A stretch of DNA of 64,000 nt from an uncultured Pseudomonadota bacterium (GCA_913055625.1 CAJXJW010000006.1:158668-222667); one strand, 5' to 3'; positions 40,066 to 52,236 are shown, counted from the first letter of the stretch. Numbers and translations are program-made. The notes: generated by a model not told the origin, from the sequence alone.

Positions 40066-40761
40066 ATGAACCAGCTGAACTTCGCCATGAAGGCCCAACG
40101 CGCGGCAGCGCTGCTCGTCCTCGCGCTTATTCCCGTGACGGCGCTGGCCGAAAGCGCCTGGGTGACCGACCAGTTCGAGATAACGCTTCGTTCGGGGCCG
40201 AGCACATCCAATGAAATACGGCTCATGGTCCGCAGCGGGACGGAACTCGAGGTGCTGCAGCGCGACGAGGACAGCGGCTACTCGCAGGTGCGCACGTCGG
40301 GCGGCACGGAAGGGTGGGTGCTCAGCCGCTACCTGATGCGCGAGCCGAGTGCGCGCGAACAGCTGACGAACCTGACGAGCCAACTCTCATCCGCGACGAC
40401 CCGCGGCTCGTCGCTGAACCAGCAACTCGGTGCTGTTCGCAGCGAATACGACAACGCCCAGCAACGCATACGGACGCTGGAGAAGGAAAAGGCCGATCTC
40501 GAGACCGAGCTTGCCGACATTCAGCGGACGGCGGCCAACGTGCTGTCGATCAACCAGCAGAATAAGGACCTCAACCGGCAGCTGTCCGATGCCGGCATCC
40601 GCATCGACATGCTCGAGCAGGAAAATCGCGAGTTGGGCAGCCAGACGAACCGCTACTGGTTCATGTCGGGCGGCCTCGTGCTGGTTGTGGGCATGATCCT
40701 GGGCCTGTGGCTGCCGCGAATTCGCTGGCAGCAGCGCCGTTCCCGTTACGACCGCTTCTGA
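40066..40761 (+). CDS. TIGR04211/YgiM-type SH3 domain membrane protein
   Basis: A 231-residue envelope protein. It has a signal peptide (about 1-28, ending ALAES), one bacterial SH3 domain (about 30-95, LRSGPSTSNEIRLMVRSGTELEVL), a long coiled coil (about 100-195) rich in Q, E and L, and a C-terminal membrane helix (FMSGGLVLVVGMILGLWLP) followed by a basic tail. This order is that of YgiM-like proteins, placed in the periplasm and anchored in the inner membrane. The exact role is not settled. An in-frame ATG seven codons later is an alternative start. A TATAGT box lies shortly upstream of the gene. Confidence 0.88.
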   Translation: MNQLNFAMKAQRAAALLVLALIPVTALAESAWVTDQFEITLRSGPSTSNEIRLMVRSGTELEVLQRDEDSGYSQVRTSGGTEGWVLSRYLMREPSAREQLTNLTSQLSSATTRGSSLNQQLGAVRSEYDNAQQRIRTLEKEKADLETELADIQRTAANVLSINQQNKDLNRQLSDAGIRIDMLEQENRELGSQTNRYWFMSGGLVLVVGMILGLWLPRIRWQQRRSRYDRF

Positions 40762-40792
40762 GAGCGCGCGAGGCGCCGGGCGGGTTGGGGCC

Positions 40793-43159
<2,367 letters not shown>

Positions 43160-43205
43160 AGCCTGCTCCTTGAGGTTGGACTGTAGGACGGAGACAATCG
43201 GACGC

Positions 43206-44030
43206 ATGGGCGAGCGTACCGTTTACTTTCTATCCGATCAGACCGGAGTCACCGCGGAAACGCTGGGTCACAGTCTGTTGACCCAATTCAATAGCCGGAA
43301 TTTTCGGCACGTGACTTTGCCATTTATGGATACCGAAGACAAGGTGAGGGAAGCGGTGCGGCGCATCAACGAAGCTGCGGCCGCGGGCGGGCCCAGGCCG
43401 ATTGTCTTTTCAACGTTGGTTCAGGATGACTTCCGTGCCATCGTGCGGCAGGCCGACGGTTTGCACCTCGACATCTTCGACGTGTTTCTCGAACCGCTCG
43501 GTGCAGAGTTGGGCGAGACGCCGACACACGCCGCGGGCCGCGCTCACGGCATGAGCGACGTTCACACCTACATGAAGCGCATCGAAGCGACGAACTTTGC
43601 GCTGGCCAACGATGATGGCGGCATAAGCCGTAATTACGATGTCGCCGACGTCATACTGATCGGTGTATCACGTTCCGGAAAGACGCCGACCTGCCTGTAC
43701 CTCGCGTTGCAGTACGGCGTGTACGCCGCCAATTACCCCTTGACCGACGAAGAGTTCGAAAAGGGCGAGTTGCCGGAGCTACTGCTGAAGTACAAGAAGA
43801 AGCTGTTCGGGCTGACGATCACGCCGGAACGTCTGCGGCAGATTCGCCGCGAGCGCCGGGCATTGGGAAAGTATTCGACCGCGCAGCAAGTTCGATTCGA
43901 ACTCCGCGAAGCGGAGCGACTGTTTCGCCGCTATGCCGTGCCCTACGTGGATACGACCGAGTTTTCGATCGAGGAGATCGCCAGTCGAATTCTCGATAGT
44001 ACCGGCGTCGAACGTCGAGTGCGACCCTGA
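43206..44030 (+). CDS. ppsR: PEP synthase regulatory kinase/pyrophosphorylase (DUF299)
   Basis: A 274-residue bifunctional regulator that inactivates PpsA by ADP-dependent phosphorylation and reactivates it by phosphate-dependent dephosphorylation. The start is ATG 43206 ([14 protein letters not shown]). The P-loop is [15 protein letters not shown], and [21 protein letters not shown] is a DUF299 signature. It lies head to head with ppsA, only 46 bases apart, the usual arrangement in proteobacteria. Confidence 0.95.
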   Translation: MGERTVYFLSDQTGVTAETLGHSLLTQFNSRNFRHVTLPFMDTEDKVREAVRRINEAAAAGGPRPIVFSTLVQDDFRAIVRQADGLHLDIFDVFLEPLGAELGETPTHAAGRAHGMSDVHTYMKRIEATNFALANDDGGISRNYDVADVILIGVSRSGKTPTCLYLALQYGVYAANYPLTDEEFEKGELPELLLKYKKKLFGLTITPERLRQIRRERRALGKYSTAQQVRFELREAERLFRRYAVPYVDTTEFSIEEIASRILDSTGVERRVRP

Positions 44031-44062
44031 TTTTCGCCGGGCGTTGCTGCTATATTGGCACC

Positions 44063-44518
44063 ATGTTGCTCGATTCCTCACTGGTTCCACAGACGATCAT
44101 CAGCCCGCGTAGTTTCGTGGGATTGATGTCCGTGTACGAGAGCAACTTCCTGCGGTTGTTGAGCCTCATCCCGGACCTGGACCAGATCGACGGTTGCTTT
44201 CGTTCCCGTGTGGCGGGCGATTGCGACCTGCATGTCGACATCCTGGAGCGGGCGCGCTACACCGTGACGTTGTCTCTGACATATTACTTCGACACGCCGG
44301 ACGGCAGGGTGTCGGACCCCGACATGCTCGTGCGCGCGTACCTCGACGGCAAACTGGCGGAAGCCGTGCGCCTCGGCCGCGAGCATCGGCATGTCGAGTT
44401 TCGGCGCCTGCTGCGGGAGCAGCGCAAGGACCTCGGCGCGCGCTGGACGCGGAACATGGTCCTGAACAAGTGGCTCGACTATCTGCGCGAGCAAGGGCAC
44501 CTGGTCCTCGACCGCTGA
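44063..44518 (+). CDS. DUF1249 family protein (YqiB-like)
   Basis: A 151-residue cytoplasmic protein. FVGLMSVYESNFLRLLSLIPDL at the N-terminus, DCDLHVDILERARYT and PDMLVRAYLDGKLAEAV are DUF1249 features. The C-terminus (ARWTRNMVLNKWLDYLREQGH) is helical and basic. The family function is not established. It follows ppsR in the same direction by 32 bases and may be read from the same promoter. An inverted repeat CTGAAC/GTTCAG lies just after its stop. Confidence 0.9.
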   Translation: MLLDSSLVPQTIISPRSFVGLMSVYESNFLRLLSLIPDLDQIDGCFRSRVAGDCDLHVDILERARYTVTLSLTYYFDTPDGRVSDPDMLVRAYLDGKLAEAVRLGREHRHVEFRRLLREQRKDLGARWTRNMVLNKWLDYLREQGHLVLDR

Positions 44519-44625
44519 TCTGAACGGCAAACTGTCGATCAGTTCAGCGTTTCCCGACGCACTTGTTGACATCATCTGGTCCCGGAAAGACCGGAACGCC
44601 TCCGGTTATGTAAAGTGAGTGGCCG

Positions 44626-45660
44626 TTGACCAGCATTACCGCCATTTTCGGACAGTCGCGCGAGGATGCGCGGGACAGCGAGAAGCTGCTCGAGCTCTAT
44701 TGGAACCGGGCGGAACTCAAGAAAGATTTCGCGGACCTCCGAAATGAAACGTTTCGCCTGAAGGACCAGATTCGCGACGAGAAGAGCAAGGCCGCACGCG
44801 CCCAGCAACAGCTCCTGCAACTCGAGAATCTGCTGCTCGACCCCGAATGGGTGCACAGCGTCACCGTGTTCTACCAGTTGCGCGCATTGAACACGCACTT
44901 GTCACACAAGCTGGCGCGGTTCGCGGAACAGCTCAAGCAGCAGCGCGAGCAACGCCGGCATCGGCAGCTCCTGTCGGAATGGAACGCACAGCAGGGCACG
45001 CGTATCGCCGAGATCGACGCGGAAGTCGACCGGATCGATGCGCGAATCTCGGCGCTGGAATCCGATCTTCGCGAGGTGCGCGAGGGCTATGCGGCGATGA
45101 ACGGCTTCCTGCGCTTCCTGCGGAAGCGATCGACGAAACGCACGCTGGACCGGATCACCGGCGAGCATGCAGAGCTCCGCAGTCGCCGAGACGCGCTTCG
45201 ACAGGACCGGGAAGCCATCGAAGCGGACGGTGCGCCGGACGCGCAGGGTCTCGACATGACGAGCAAGCGCTCGATCAATTGCATGATTCTGTCCTACGCG
45301 CAGGAACTGTTCCTGCACTTCCGCGAGGACGGCGTCGCTTCAATGGCGCGTGAGGCCGGCGTCAAGGGCGCGGGCGCCATTCGCTATGGCACTCGGCAGG
45401 AGTGCGGTGTCGTGCTGAACCGGATTTCGAAGCTGCGGCAATCCATGCCGAAGACCGGCGAACTTGCCGATCGACTACAGGAGCGGGCTCGCATCCTGGC
45501 GGAGCGGGCGCGTTTCCGGGCGGACGACCACGCCGTGCCCGATGTGGCGTCGGTCGCCACCGTGATCGATATCCACGAAGAATCCGGTGCGATACGAGAG
45601 ATCGACGCGAGTCTGCTCGCGGACAACTATTGGGGCATATCGCAGGTCGTCAGCCGCTGA
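44626..45660 (+). CDS. coiled-coil protein of unknown function
   Basis: A 344-residue soluble protein beginning at TTG 44626; no ATG fits the N-terminal sequence. Residues about 15-110 and 120-215 form two long charged coiled coils (ELKKDFADLRNETFRLKDQ, ARISALESDLREVREG). After residue 220 a globular part follows (CMILSYAQELFLHF, GAGAIRYGTRQECGVVLNRIS). No signal peptide or membrane segment is seen. I do not recognise a named family. It could be a structural or scaffold protein. Confidence 0.75.
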   Translation: MTSITAIFGQSREDARDSEKLLELYWNRAELKKDFADLRNETFRLKDQIRDEKSKAARAQQQLLQLENLLLDPEWVHSVTVFYQLRALNTHLSHKLARFAEQLKQQREQRRHRQLLSEWNAQQGTRIAEIDAEVDRIDARISALESDLREVREGYAAMNGFLRFLRKRSTKRTLDRITGEHAELRSRRDALRQDREAIEADGAPDAQGLDMTSKRSINCMILSYAQELFLHFREDGVASMAREAGVKGAGAIRYGTRQECGVVLNRISKLRQSMPKTGELADRLQERARILAERARFRADDHAVPDVASVATVIDIHEESGAIREIDASLLADNYWGISQVVSR

Positions 45661-45676
45661 AGCGGCGCTACGGGCC

Positions 45677-46255
45677 TCAGATATCCGTCCGAAGCATCTG
45701 CTCCCGGTACGGCAGGACCTCGTCATTGCGAATGGCAGGGCGTCCTTCGTCGTTCAACGGTTCACCGGAAACGTCGATCGGATGGCCCAGGCTCTCCGGC
45801 TCGATGTCGGTCAGTTCCGGTTGCGGCGCGTACCGGTCGGACGTGGCGGAAGGCCTCGCCGAATCCGAAATCGGTTCCGAGCCCGGTGCCAGTGACAATT
45901 CGGGCCTGCCGCTCGGTTCGTCGAAGATCTCGCGAAGAATCGTCGTCGCCCGTTCCCTCGCAATCATGTCGCGGCGAATGATGGCGGCGTTGTCGATACG
46001 GCGCGGCAGTACCGGCACGTCGAAGTCACGGAGATCGACGATGTCGGGCGTCGCTTCGAGATTGACGATGTCGACGTCGACCAGTTCGATCTGTAGCTGG
46101 AGATCGGTGGGGGCAGTGGGCAGGCTGTTGCGATTGCAGATCGCATCGGACGTCGCGGCCAGCACGGAGCCGCAGGCGAACGGCAGCAGCAGTGCCGCTG
46201 TGCGGAGCGCCCTCGAAACGGCGCTGTTCGTTCCTTGCGAGCGTTTTGACCGCAT
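45677..46255 (-). CDS. small exported protein of unknown function
   Basis: About 192 residues from ATG 46255; an in-frame TTG at 46273 would add six. The N-terminus is a signal peptide (SRALRTAALLLPFACGSVLAA). The mature part has IVNLEATPDIVDLRDFDVPVLP and an acidic Pro/Ser-rich C-terminal half. No catalytic motif or lipobox is seen. It has its own good promoter in the gap after prc and faces the coiled-coil gene tail to tail. Confidence 0.7.
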   Translation of the reverse strand: MRSKRSQGTNSAVSRALRTAALLLPFACGSVLAATSDAICNRNSLPTAPTDLQLQIELVDVDIVNLEATPDIVDLRDFDVPVLPRRIDNAAIIRRDMIARERATTILREIFDEPSGRPELSLAPGSEPISDSARPSATSDRYAPQPELTDIEPESLGHPIDVSGEPLNDEGRPAIRNDEVLPYREQMLRTDI

Positions 46256-46291
46256 GCCCAATTCGCACGTCAACCGCGAGTGTTGTACCCG

Positions 46292-46319
46292 AGTATAACA
46301 GGCGGCCTTACCCGCGCAA
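46292..46319 (-). promoter_or_regulatory. sigma70-like promoter of the small exported protein
   Basis: On the minus strand TTGCGC (46314-46319) and TATACT (46292-46297) are 16 bases apart. Transcription would begin near 46285, about 30 bases before ATG 46255. It lies in the short gap after the prc stop. Confidence 0.5.
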
Positions 46320-46326
46320 GCAGCGC

Positions 46327-48447
46327 TCAGCCGCTGTTCTTCTCCAGCTTCGCCGCCTGCGCCGGTGCCCGGTCGACGGTGCGCATCTCTGCCATGTCCC
46401 GAACGATTTCAGCCGCCTGGCGCAGGATGACGTCCGGCACGTCGTCCTCGTCCAGATCGTCGAGGCTGGCCAGCGGATCAAGTCCGAGGGCCGCCCGGCG
46501 TTCATTCTCGCGCGCCAGCCGGCGTTCCAACTCCTGTTCGCGTTCGGTGCGCCGCTCGTCGACGTTCAGCGACACGGAGTCGCGTGACCGGACGTCCTCG
46601 TATTCCTGTATGCCGCCCAGCAGCCATTGGTAGTTTGGATCGGTCTGCGAACGCGACTCCTGGTTCGCTATCAGTGACTGGATCGTGGAGTTCAACGGCG
46701 CGCCGGCTGAAAACCGGGTCGTCTTGATCGTGTCCCACGGCAAGGCACTGTCGCGAACCGATTCGCCGACCAATTCGGCGTCAATGGCCGATGGCAATTC
46801 GATGTCGGGATTCACGCCGCGGTGCTGGGTGCTTTCCCCGGTGACCCGGTAGTACTTGCCGATGGTCAGCGTCAGTTGTCCGAAGCCGTCGTCGCTCTCG
46901 CGGTCGGGCTTCATGTACTGGTCCAGCGAATACAGGTTCTGCACCGTGCCCTTGCCGAACGTCTGCTGGCCGATGATGACGCCGCGGGCGTAGTCCTGGA
47001 TGGCCGCGGCGAAGATCTCGGACGCCGAGGCGCTGTAGCGATCCACGAGCACGACGAGCGGACCGTCGTAGGCAACCTGCGCCATCGGGTTCGGGTCGTC
47101 GAGCCGGCTGATCCGGCCGCTGGCATTGCGCAACTGAACGACAGGGCCGTTGTCGATGAACAGTCCCGACAGTGCGGTGGCCTCGGTAAGGTGCCCACCG
47201 CCATTGCCCCGGAGGTCCATGACCAGGCCGTCGATGCCTTCCTTCTCGAGCTCGGAGATCAGCCGTTTCACGTCACGTGTCGTGCTCGTGAAGTCCTTGT
47301 CGCCATTCGACAGTGCCCGGTAGTCGCGGTAGAACGACGGCACGTCGATCACGCCGACGCGCCATTCGCGGCCCTCGAGCGGGATATTGATGACTTCGCT
47401 CTTCGCCGCCTGCTCCTCGAGCTTGACCTGTCCGCGGGTCAGTGGAACGACTTTCTCGCTGCTGCCGGGCAGTGCGTCGCCGGGCAGAATCTGCAGGCGC
47501 ACGATCGTGTCGGCCGGGCCACGGATGAGGTCGACAACGTCTTCGAGACGCCAGCCCACGACATCGACCATCGCCCCGTCGGCGCCTTCGGCGACGCCGG
47601 TGATGAGGTCATTCGGCTTGAGTTTGCCATCGATGGCCGCCGGGCCGCCGGGGATGATCCCGACGATTTTCACGTAGTCGTCGTCCGGCTGCAGCGATGC
47701 GCCGATGCCGAAGTAGCTCAGGCTCATCTGGATGCGGTATTCCTCGGAATTCCGCGGGGACAGGTAGCTCGAATGTGGGTCGAGCGTGTGCGCGAACGCG
47801 TTCATGAAACCTTCGAACACGTCGTCCGAATTCACCTGGTCCATGCGACGCAGGAGGCGCTGGTACCGCTTCGTGAGAATTTCCCGGGTTTCCTCCCAGG
47901 TCTTGTCGTTCAGGATGTGCCGTAGCGCGTCGTTCTTGACCCGCTTGCGCCAGATTTCGTCGAGCTGCGCGGTGCTCGTCGCCCACGGCGCCTCGCTACG
48001 GTCGAACTGGAAGGATTCCTCGACCGTGAAATCGGGCTCTGTCTCGAGGACCTTGAGTGCGTACTGGTGGCGTTCCCGAACGCGGGTCCGGTAGATCTCG
48101 AACATCTCGTAGACCGGGTCGAGCGGGTCGGCCTTTACCATGTCGTCGAGTTCAAAGCGGTAGCGGTCGAAGAAGTCGACGTCGCTCTGCAGCAGGTACA
48201 TGCGGTTGCCGTCGAGTGACTCGATGTAGCGGTCCAGAACGGCAGACGACAGCGCGTCGTCCACCGGAGTGTGGTTGTAGTGTGAGCGCTGGATGAAGTG
48301 CGTGACGGTCTCGCCGATGTTCTCGTGCCGCGGCTGCGGTGCGAGCGGCTCGTCCGCGTTGACGCCGGCGGCCGGGCTCGGGGCGGGCAGGGCGGCCAGC
48401 GCCAGGAAGGCCACGACCTGGGGGTAGAAAATTCGGCTCGAAAACAT
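46327..48447 (-). CDS. prc: tail-specific periplasmic protease
   Basis: A 706-residue S41A protease starting at ATG 48447; a TTG two codons upstream with better ribosome spacing is possible. A signal peptide covers about 1-26. An N-terminal helical domain, a PDZ domain (about 215-310, GIGASLQPDDDYVKIVGI) and the protease core follow. The Ser/Lys dyad is visible as YSASASEIF and TFGKGTVQ with 25 residues between, as in E. coli Prc. A C-terminal DUF3340 helical region ends it. It trims C-termini of periplasmic proteins and controls peptidoglycan hydrolases such as MepS. Confidence 0.95.
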   Translation of the reverse strand: MFSSRIFYPQVVAFLALAALPAPSPAAGVNADEPLAPQPRHENIGETVTHFIQRSHYNHTPVDDALSSAVLDRYIESLDGNRMYLLQSDVDFFDRYRFELDDMVKADPLDPVYEMFEIYRTRVRERHQYALKVLETEPDFTVEESFQFDRSEAPWATSTAQLDEIWRKRVKNDALRHILNDKTWEETREILTKRYQRLLRRMDQVNSDDVFEGFMNAFAHTLDPHSSYLSPRNSEEYRIQMSLSYFGIGASLQPDDDYVKIVGIIPGGPAAIDGKLKPNDLITGVAEGADGAMVDVVGWRLEDVVDLIRGPADTIVRLQILPGDALPGSSEKVVPLTRGQVKLEEQAAKSEVINIPLEGREWRVGVIDVPSFYRDYRALSNGDKDFTSTTRDVKRLISELEKEGIDGLVMDLRGNGGGHLTEATALSGLFIDNGPVVQLRNASGRISRLDDPNPMAQVAYDGPLVVLVDRYSASASEIFAAAIQDYARGVIIGQQTFGKGTVQNLYSLDQYMKPDRESDDGFGQLTLTIGKYYRVTGESTQHRGVNPDIELPSAIDAELVGESVRDSALPWDTIKTTRFSAGAPLNSTIQSLIANQESRSQTDPNYQWLLGGIQEYEDVRSRDSVSLNVDERRTEREQELERRLARENERRAALGLDPLASLDDLDEDDVPDVILRQAAEIVRDMAEMRTVDRAPAQAAKLEKNSG

Positions 48448-48589
48448 TCTCAATTCAGTCACTCCGGTTCCGTGAGTCACGCTGTCAATCGCCCGATCAG
48501 TCGGTTAGGCTAGTTGGCCCGCGCCCGCCGATCAAGGGCGTATTAGGCATATTTCCAGTCGTTCCCGAGGCCAGTTCCCAGCCATTCGC

Positions 48590-48874
48590 ATGCGTCCGCT
48601 CGTGGTCATCAATGGTTTCCTGCTCGGGTCCTGTCTGTCGATCGCCGTATCCCTGGCCCTGGTCCTCGCCGTCTTCCTGGTCGTGGGCGACGAGCACCCC
48701 CGGATCCGGGATGAGATGGGACCGCTCGGCCAGAGTCTCGCGATCTTTGTGGTTATGACCGCGGTTTCGGCGTTGAGTTTCTATGCCGTCATCCGGCAGC
48801 GTCCGTGGCGGTGGCCGGCCGTCGCAGCGACCGTGATCGGGCTCGCCCTGACCGGCTGGTATTACTGGCCCTGA
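48590..48874 (+). CDS. small membrane protein
   Basis: A 94-residue protein with three predicted membrane helices: FLLGSCLSIAVSLALVLAVF, SLAIFVVMTAVSALSFYAVI and VAATVIGLALTGWYYW, joined by a short charged loop. No known family is recognised. It lies between the divergent prc gene and the convergent DUF1232 gene, ten bases from the latter. Confidence 0.7.
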   Translation: MRPLVVINGFLLGSCLSIAVSLALVLAVFLVVGDEHPRIRDEMGPLGQSLAIFVVMTAVSALSFYAVIRQRPWRWPAVAATVIGLALTGWYYWP

Positions 48875-48883
48875 GAGCCGCCG

Positions 48884-49441
48884 TCAGCGAAACAACCCGG
48901 GCGAGGAGCTGTCGCCGGTGGCATCTGCCTCGCGACGGCGGCGCAGCCGATCCAGCAACTCCCGGCGACGTTCTTCCAGCCACTTGTTACGTCTTGTCAG
49001 TGACTTATGCTTGATTTCTGAGGTCTTTTCGAGGCGAAAGGCGTCGAAGTCCTGGTACGCGTCGAGTTCGTGTCGGAGCTCGCGCGCCACGAGTTCGATC
49101 ATGATGGCGTCGTCGAGGAAGCCCAGGCCGGGCACGTGGTCCGGGATGAGGTCTTCGGCCTCCGTGAAGTAGGCGAGTGCTGCCAGGACCCGGCGCGCAT
49201 CGTGATGGGGAAGGCGCCAGTCGAGGTCAGTCAGCATGCGGATCAGCAGCCGGAGCTTGGCGAGCCGCTCCGCCACGAAACGCGGCATCGCGGTTTCGTC
49301 GATCCGGTCCAGCAGGGCCGTCGCCGCAGCGACGATGTCCTCGGGCGCATGACGGGCGGTCGAGTCCCGCGCGGCGCGCATGATCAGGCGAAAGTGGCGA
49401 AGGTCGGCGTCGTCGAGTTCGAAAGAGACCCGCAGGCTCAT
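48884..49441 (-). CDS. YkvA/DUF1232 domain protein
   Basis: A 185-residue protein. The DUF1232 core sits near residues 85-125: ALAYFTEAEDLIPDHVPGLGFLDD, typical of YkvA-like proteins, whose role is unknown. The N-terminus has FELDDADLRHFRLIMR; the C-terminal 45 residues are strongly basic (NKWLEERRRELLDRLRRRR). No clear membrane helix is seen. Its start overlaps the stop of the preceding gene as ATGA, so the two are coupled. Confidence 0.85.
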   Translation of the reverse strand: MSLRVSFELDDADLRHFRLIMRAARDSTARHAPEDIVAAATALLDRIDETAMPRFVAERLAKLRLLIRMLTDLDWRLPHHDARRVLAALAYFTEAEDLIPDHVPGLGFLDDAIMIELVARELRHELDAYQDFDAFRLEKTSEIKHKSLTRRNKWLEERRRELLDRLRRRREADATGDSSSPGLFR

Positions 49442-49839
49442 CGGTTACGGAATCGCTTGTCCCAGTGCTTCGAACGGTCGAACTTACCCGTATTGTAGGG
49501 GTCGATGCCAGTCTCCTCGCCCGAGTCGACCATGGAATCGTCGAGAATCGTCAGCGTCTCGTGAGTCCCGGTGTCTTCCCGGCGATAGCGGTTGCGAATC
49601 AACACGTTCTTGCCGGGACCGGCGTCACCGACCTCGGGAGTGCCGGCCGACTCCGGCAGCGGCGACTGGCCAACGGCCGGCTTCGGTGCCACCCGTGGCG
49701 GCCGCCTCGCAGGCGTGGGAGCCTGGAACGCGCCTGACTTGCCCAATGCGGATTGCCGCGGCGCTTCCGGTTCCTTCCGGAGCGATCGCAGCCAGCTTTT
49801 CAGTTGTTCGAACATCGGTTTTTCTGAGATTTCCTTCAT
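49438..49839 (-). CDS. small unrecognised protein upstream of the DUF1232 gene
   Basis: 133 residues from ATG 49839; ATG 49815 (MFEQLKSW) is equally possible and neither has a clear ribosome site. The middle is Pro/Ala-rich and looks disordered. The C-terminus has NVLIRNRYRREDTG and a basic end, KHWDKRFRNR. No domain is recognised. Coupling to the DUF1232 gene by a 4-base overlap supports it being real. Confidence 0.6.
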   Translation of the reverse strand: MKEISEKPMFEQLKSWLRSLRKEPEAPRQSALGKSGAFQAPTPARRPPRVAPKPAVGQSPLPESAGTPEVGDAGPGKNVLIRNRYRREDTGTHETLTILDDSMVDSGEETGIDPYNTGKFDRSKHWDKRFRNR

Positions 49840-49999
49840 GCCGCGGTCGCGGCTTGCCTGCACATTATCCGCTGGTCGCGTCCGAAGGCATGGCACGCGA
49901 CATAATGGTTTCCCAAAGTGCATTTGTTAGCGGATTCGCTCGCTCCGGAACGTGACATTGGTCACATTTTCGCGACCCTGCCGCATGTGGTCGGCGAGG

Positions 50000-50293
50000 T
50001 CAGGTCGCGAGTCGCGCAGTCCGGCGCCATGCCCATGCGATGAGGCGCAGCACGACGACGCCCAGGTAAGGCGAAAACGCGAGGAACCAGGCGGCCGGCT
50101 CACCGTGCAGGAGCCGCCCGAATATGCCTTCGTAGAACCCGCCGAAGCCATCGCCCTCGTACGCGCCGAAGACGGACTGGCCCACGAGGTACACGGCCAC
50201 CGGCAGCAGGACCACGCCGAACAGCAACAGCGCAGCAAACCACGCGAGTTCGCGAAGCAGTCGGCGATGAACCGGTCTGTCCGTGGGAGCCAT
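50000..50293 (-). CDS. small membrane protein, two helices
   Basis: 97 residues with a basic N-terminus, helices LAWFAALLLFGVVLLPVAVYLVG and AAWFLAFSPYLGVVVLRLIAW, and a glycine-rich loop (AYEGDGFGGFYEG) between them. The family is not recognised. Confidence 0.65.
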   Translation of the reverse strand: MAPTDRPVHRRLLRELAWFAALLLFGVVLLPVAVYLVGQSVFGAYEGDGFGGFYEGIFGRLLHGEPAAWFLAFSPYLGVVVLRLIAWAWRRTARLAT

Positions 50294-50361
50294 CAGGGGT
50301 CCTGTAGGAGCGTCGGGCGCTAATCCTTGCCCAAGGATGCCGGCCGGTCAAGCGCGGAGGA

Positions 50362-50658
50362 TCAGCTCTCGTCGGCGTCGGTTTTCCGGGCGCCCACGCG
50401 GCGGCGGTGCAGGACGACAATGCCGAAGTGCAGGCAGGCTGCCGAGAATAGGACGTAGTGCGGGAGTATCCAGAACCACTCGCTGATGTACAGCGTCGTG
50501 AAGAATGCGCCGATGCCTGAGGCGAGGTAGAACCACGGAAGTGCGTCGTAAACGAACTTCGGCAGCCAGATCTTGCGCGTGGCGATGTTGCCCGCCTTTC
50601 GGGTGATCTGCTGGGTATCGGAGAGGGGTATCGACTTGCCTGTCACGCTACCGAACAT
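50362..50658 (-). CDS. small inner-membrane protein
   Basis: 98 residues from ATG 50658, which has AAGG a few bases upstream; two further in-frame starts lie upstream. The N-terminal 35 residues are polar and basic. Two membrane helices follow (ALPWFYLASGIGAFFTTLYI and FWILPHYVLFSAACLHFGIVV), then a basic tail. No family is recognised. Confidence 0.65.
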   Translation of the reverse strand: MFGSVTGKSIPLSDTQQITRKAGNIATRKIWLPKFVYDALPWFYLASGIGAFFTTLYISEWFWILPHYVLFSAACLHFGIVVLHRRRVGARKTDADES

Positions 50659-50760
50659 TGACCTTGCATCCTGCATGCTGCGCTGGTCGGTGTACCCTAG
50701 CGCGGGTCCCGGGGCGTGTCCGTGATTGCCCTCACACAATCCGCGGACGCGTGCGGAAGG

Positions 50761-52236
50761 TCAGGATGCGTCGCGTTTCGGCAGTTCCTCGTAGCGGAAT
50801 TCGATCGTGCCGATCGTGACCCGGTCGCCGCTCTTCAGGAAATGTTCCGTCACCCGTTTCGAATTGACATAAACTCCGTTCTTGCTGCCCCAGTCGATGA
50901 TGCGCGTCGTGCAGCTCTCGGTCACGATAACGGCGTGTCGCCGCGAGATATACGGGGCCTTCAGGTAGATGTCGTTTTGCTGCGTGCGTCCGATCGTGAG
51001 CCGGTTCTTGAACAGCGGGAAACGCAATTCCTGGTCGTCGATGCGGCCGACCAGCAGGCGCGACACGCGATCGGCTGCGATCGATCGCTCGACCGCACGT
51101 TCAGCGGATTGCGCCGGCTCGTCGAAGTCCGCGTCGTCGTGCTCTTCCGTCGTCTGGTTCTTCTTGGCGAGCTCGTCGAGCAGCGCATTGATCGCATTGG
51201 TCTTGGTCTCGAGCTTGTTCTCGTAGTCGGCGAGCGTGGCCTCCAGCTGAACGACCTGGTTCTCCAGGGTCTCGATGCGTTCCCGGCCCTGCTGCTCCGT
51301 GTCCGTCAGCATCCGCTCCAGTTCAACCTTGTAGCCGCGGTTCTGGACGAGGTCCGACGCGAGCTGCTCGCTGATCTGTGAGTTTTCCGAAATAGTCTCC
51401 TGCGCCTCGCTAAGCTCGTAACGCAGCAGCCGCATTTCCTGTTCGTGCACGTCGCGAACCGCCGCCAGCGCATTTTCCGCCGTTTCGGTCGCGCGGGTGG
51501 CCGCGACCAGCTTCGTCTCCAGCGAGGCGATCTTGGATGTCGCCTTGCCGAGTTCCATACGCATCGCCAATCGCTCGGCGTTTGCGTCCTGCGCCTCGGC
51601 CCGAAGGTCGGTCAACTGCCGGCGCAGGGAGTCGGCATACGCTTCGGTCTGCTTTTGCTGGTTGCGCATGCCGCTGAACGCGGCTTTCAGGCTGGCCAGC
51701 GTGCCTTCGTACTCGAGCAGCTTCTGACGCGTACCGCCGGCTTCGTCGCCCGGGGGCATGCTCTTGCTGGCGTTGCGTGCTTCTTCGAGCAAGGTCTGAA
51801 GACTGTCGAATTCGCGCTTGAGTTCGCGGAGCCGGGACTTGAGCATGTCGATCGTCAAGTCGCGTTCCCGGACCTGCAGTTGCGCGTGGTCGAGGCGCGA
51901 CTCCGTGTTGCGGAGATCAGCGCGCATGCTGGCGGTGAGCTGCTCACGAGAATCGAGTTCCGCGCGCAGCCCGCGCCAGCGCGAATGCACCTGCTCGTAC
52001 TCGTACTCGAGTTGCTCGATGCGTGCGTCACGCGCGGCCAGCGCGGCGCGCAGGGCGTCCGGCGTTGCCGCCGCATCGCCGGGCTTCGCGTAGTCGGACG
52101 TGTTCTCGTCCGATTCCAGCATCGCCCATCGCCGGCCGGCTTCGTCGAGATGACGCTCCGTCAGTGATTCGAGCTCGGACGTCGGGTCTTCGTCCCGGTC
52201 GACTAACTCATTGATATTTTTATTCTCATTAGCCAT
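50761..52236 (-). CDS. long coiled-coil protein with C-terminal FHA domain
   Basis: A 491-residue soluble protein from ATG 52236. About 340 residues of charged coiled coil (about 55-365) precede an acidic linker and an FHA domain (about 385-485). The FHA fold is shown by RLTIGRTQQNDIYL, SRRHAVIV and IDWGSKNGVYVN, with the phosphothreonine-binding R, S and N positions kept. It looks like a scaffold that recruits a Thr-phosphorylated partner. It is followed on the same strand by nothing related, but upstream lie the AAA+ ATPase and gluzincin genes in the same direction. Confidence 0.88.
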   Translation of the reverse strand: MANENKNINELVDRDEDPTSELESLTERHLDEAGRRWAMLESDENTSDYAKPGDAAATPDALRAALAARDARIEQLEYEYEQVHSRWRGLRAELDSREQLTASMRADLRNTESRLDHAQLQVRERDLTIDMLKSRLRELKREFDSLQTLLEEARNASKSMPPGDEAGGTRQKLLEYEGTLASLKAAFSGMRNQQKQTEAYADSLRRQLTDLRAEAQDANAERLAMRMELGKATSKIASLETKLVAATRATETAENALAAVRDVHEQEMRLLRYELSEAQETISENSQISEQLASDLVQNRGYKVELERMLTDTEQQGRERIETLENQVVQLEATLADYENKLETKTNAINALLDELAKKNQTTEEHDDADFDEPAQSAERAVERSIAADRVSRLLVGRIDDQELRFPLFKNRLTIGRTQQNDIYLKAPYISRRHAVIVTESCTTRIIDWGSKNGVYVNSKRVTEHFLKSGDRVTIGTIEFRYEELPKRDAS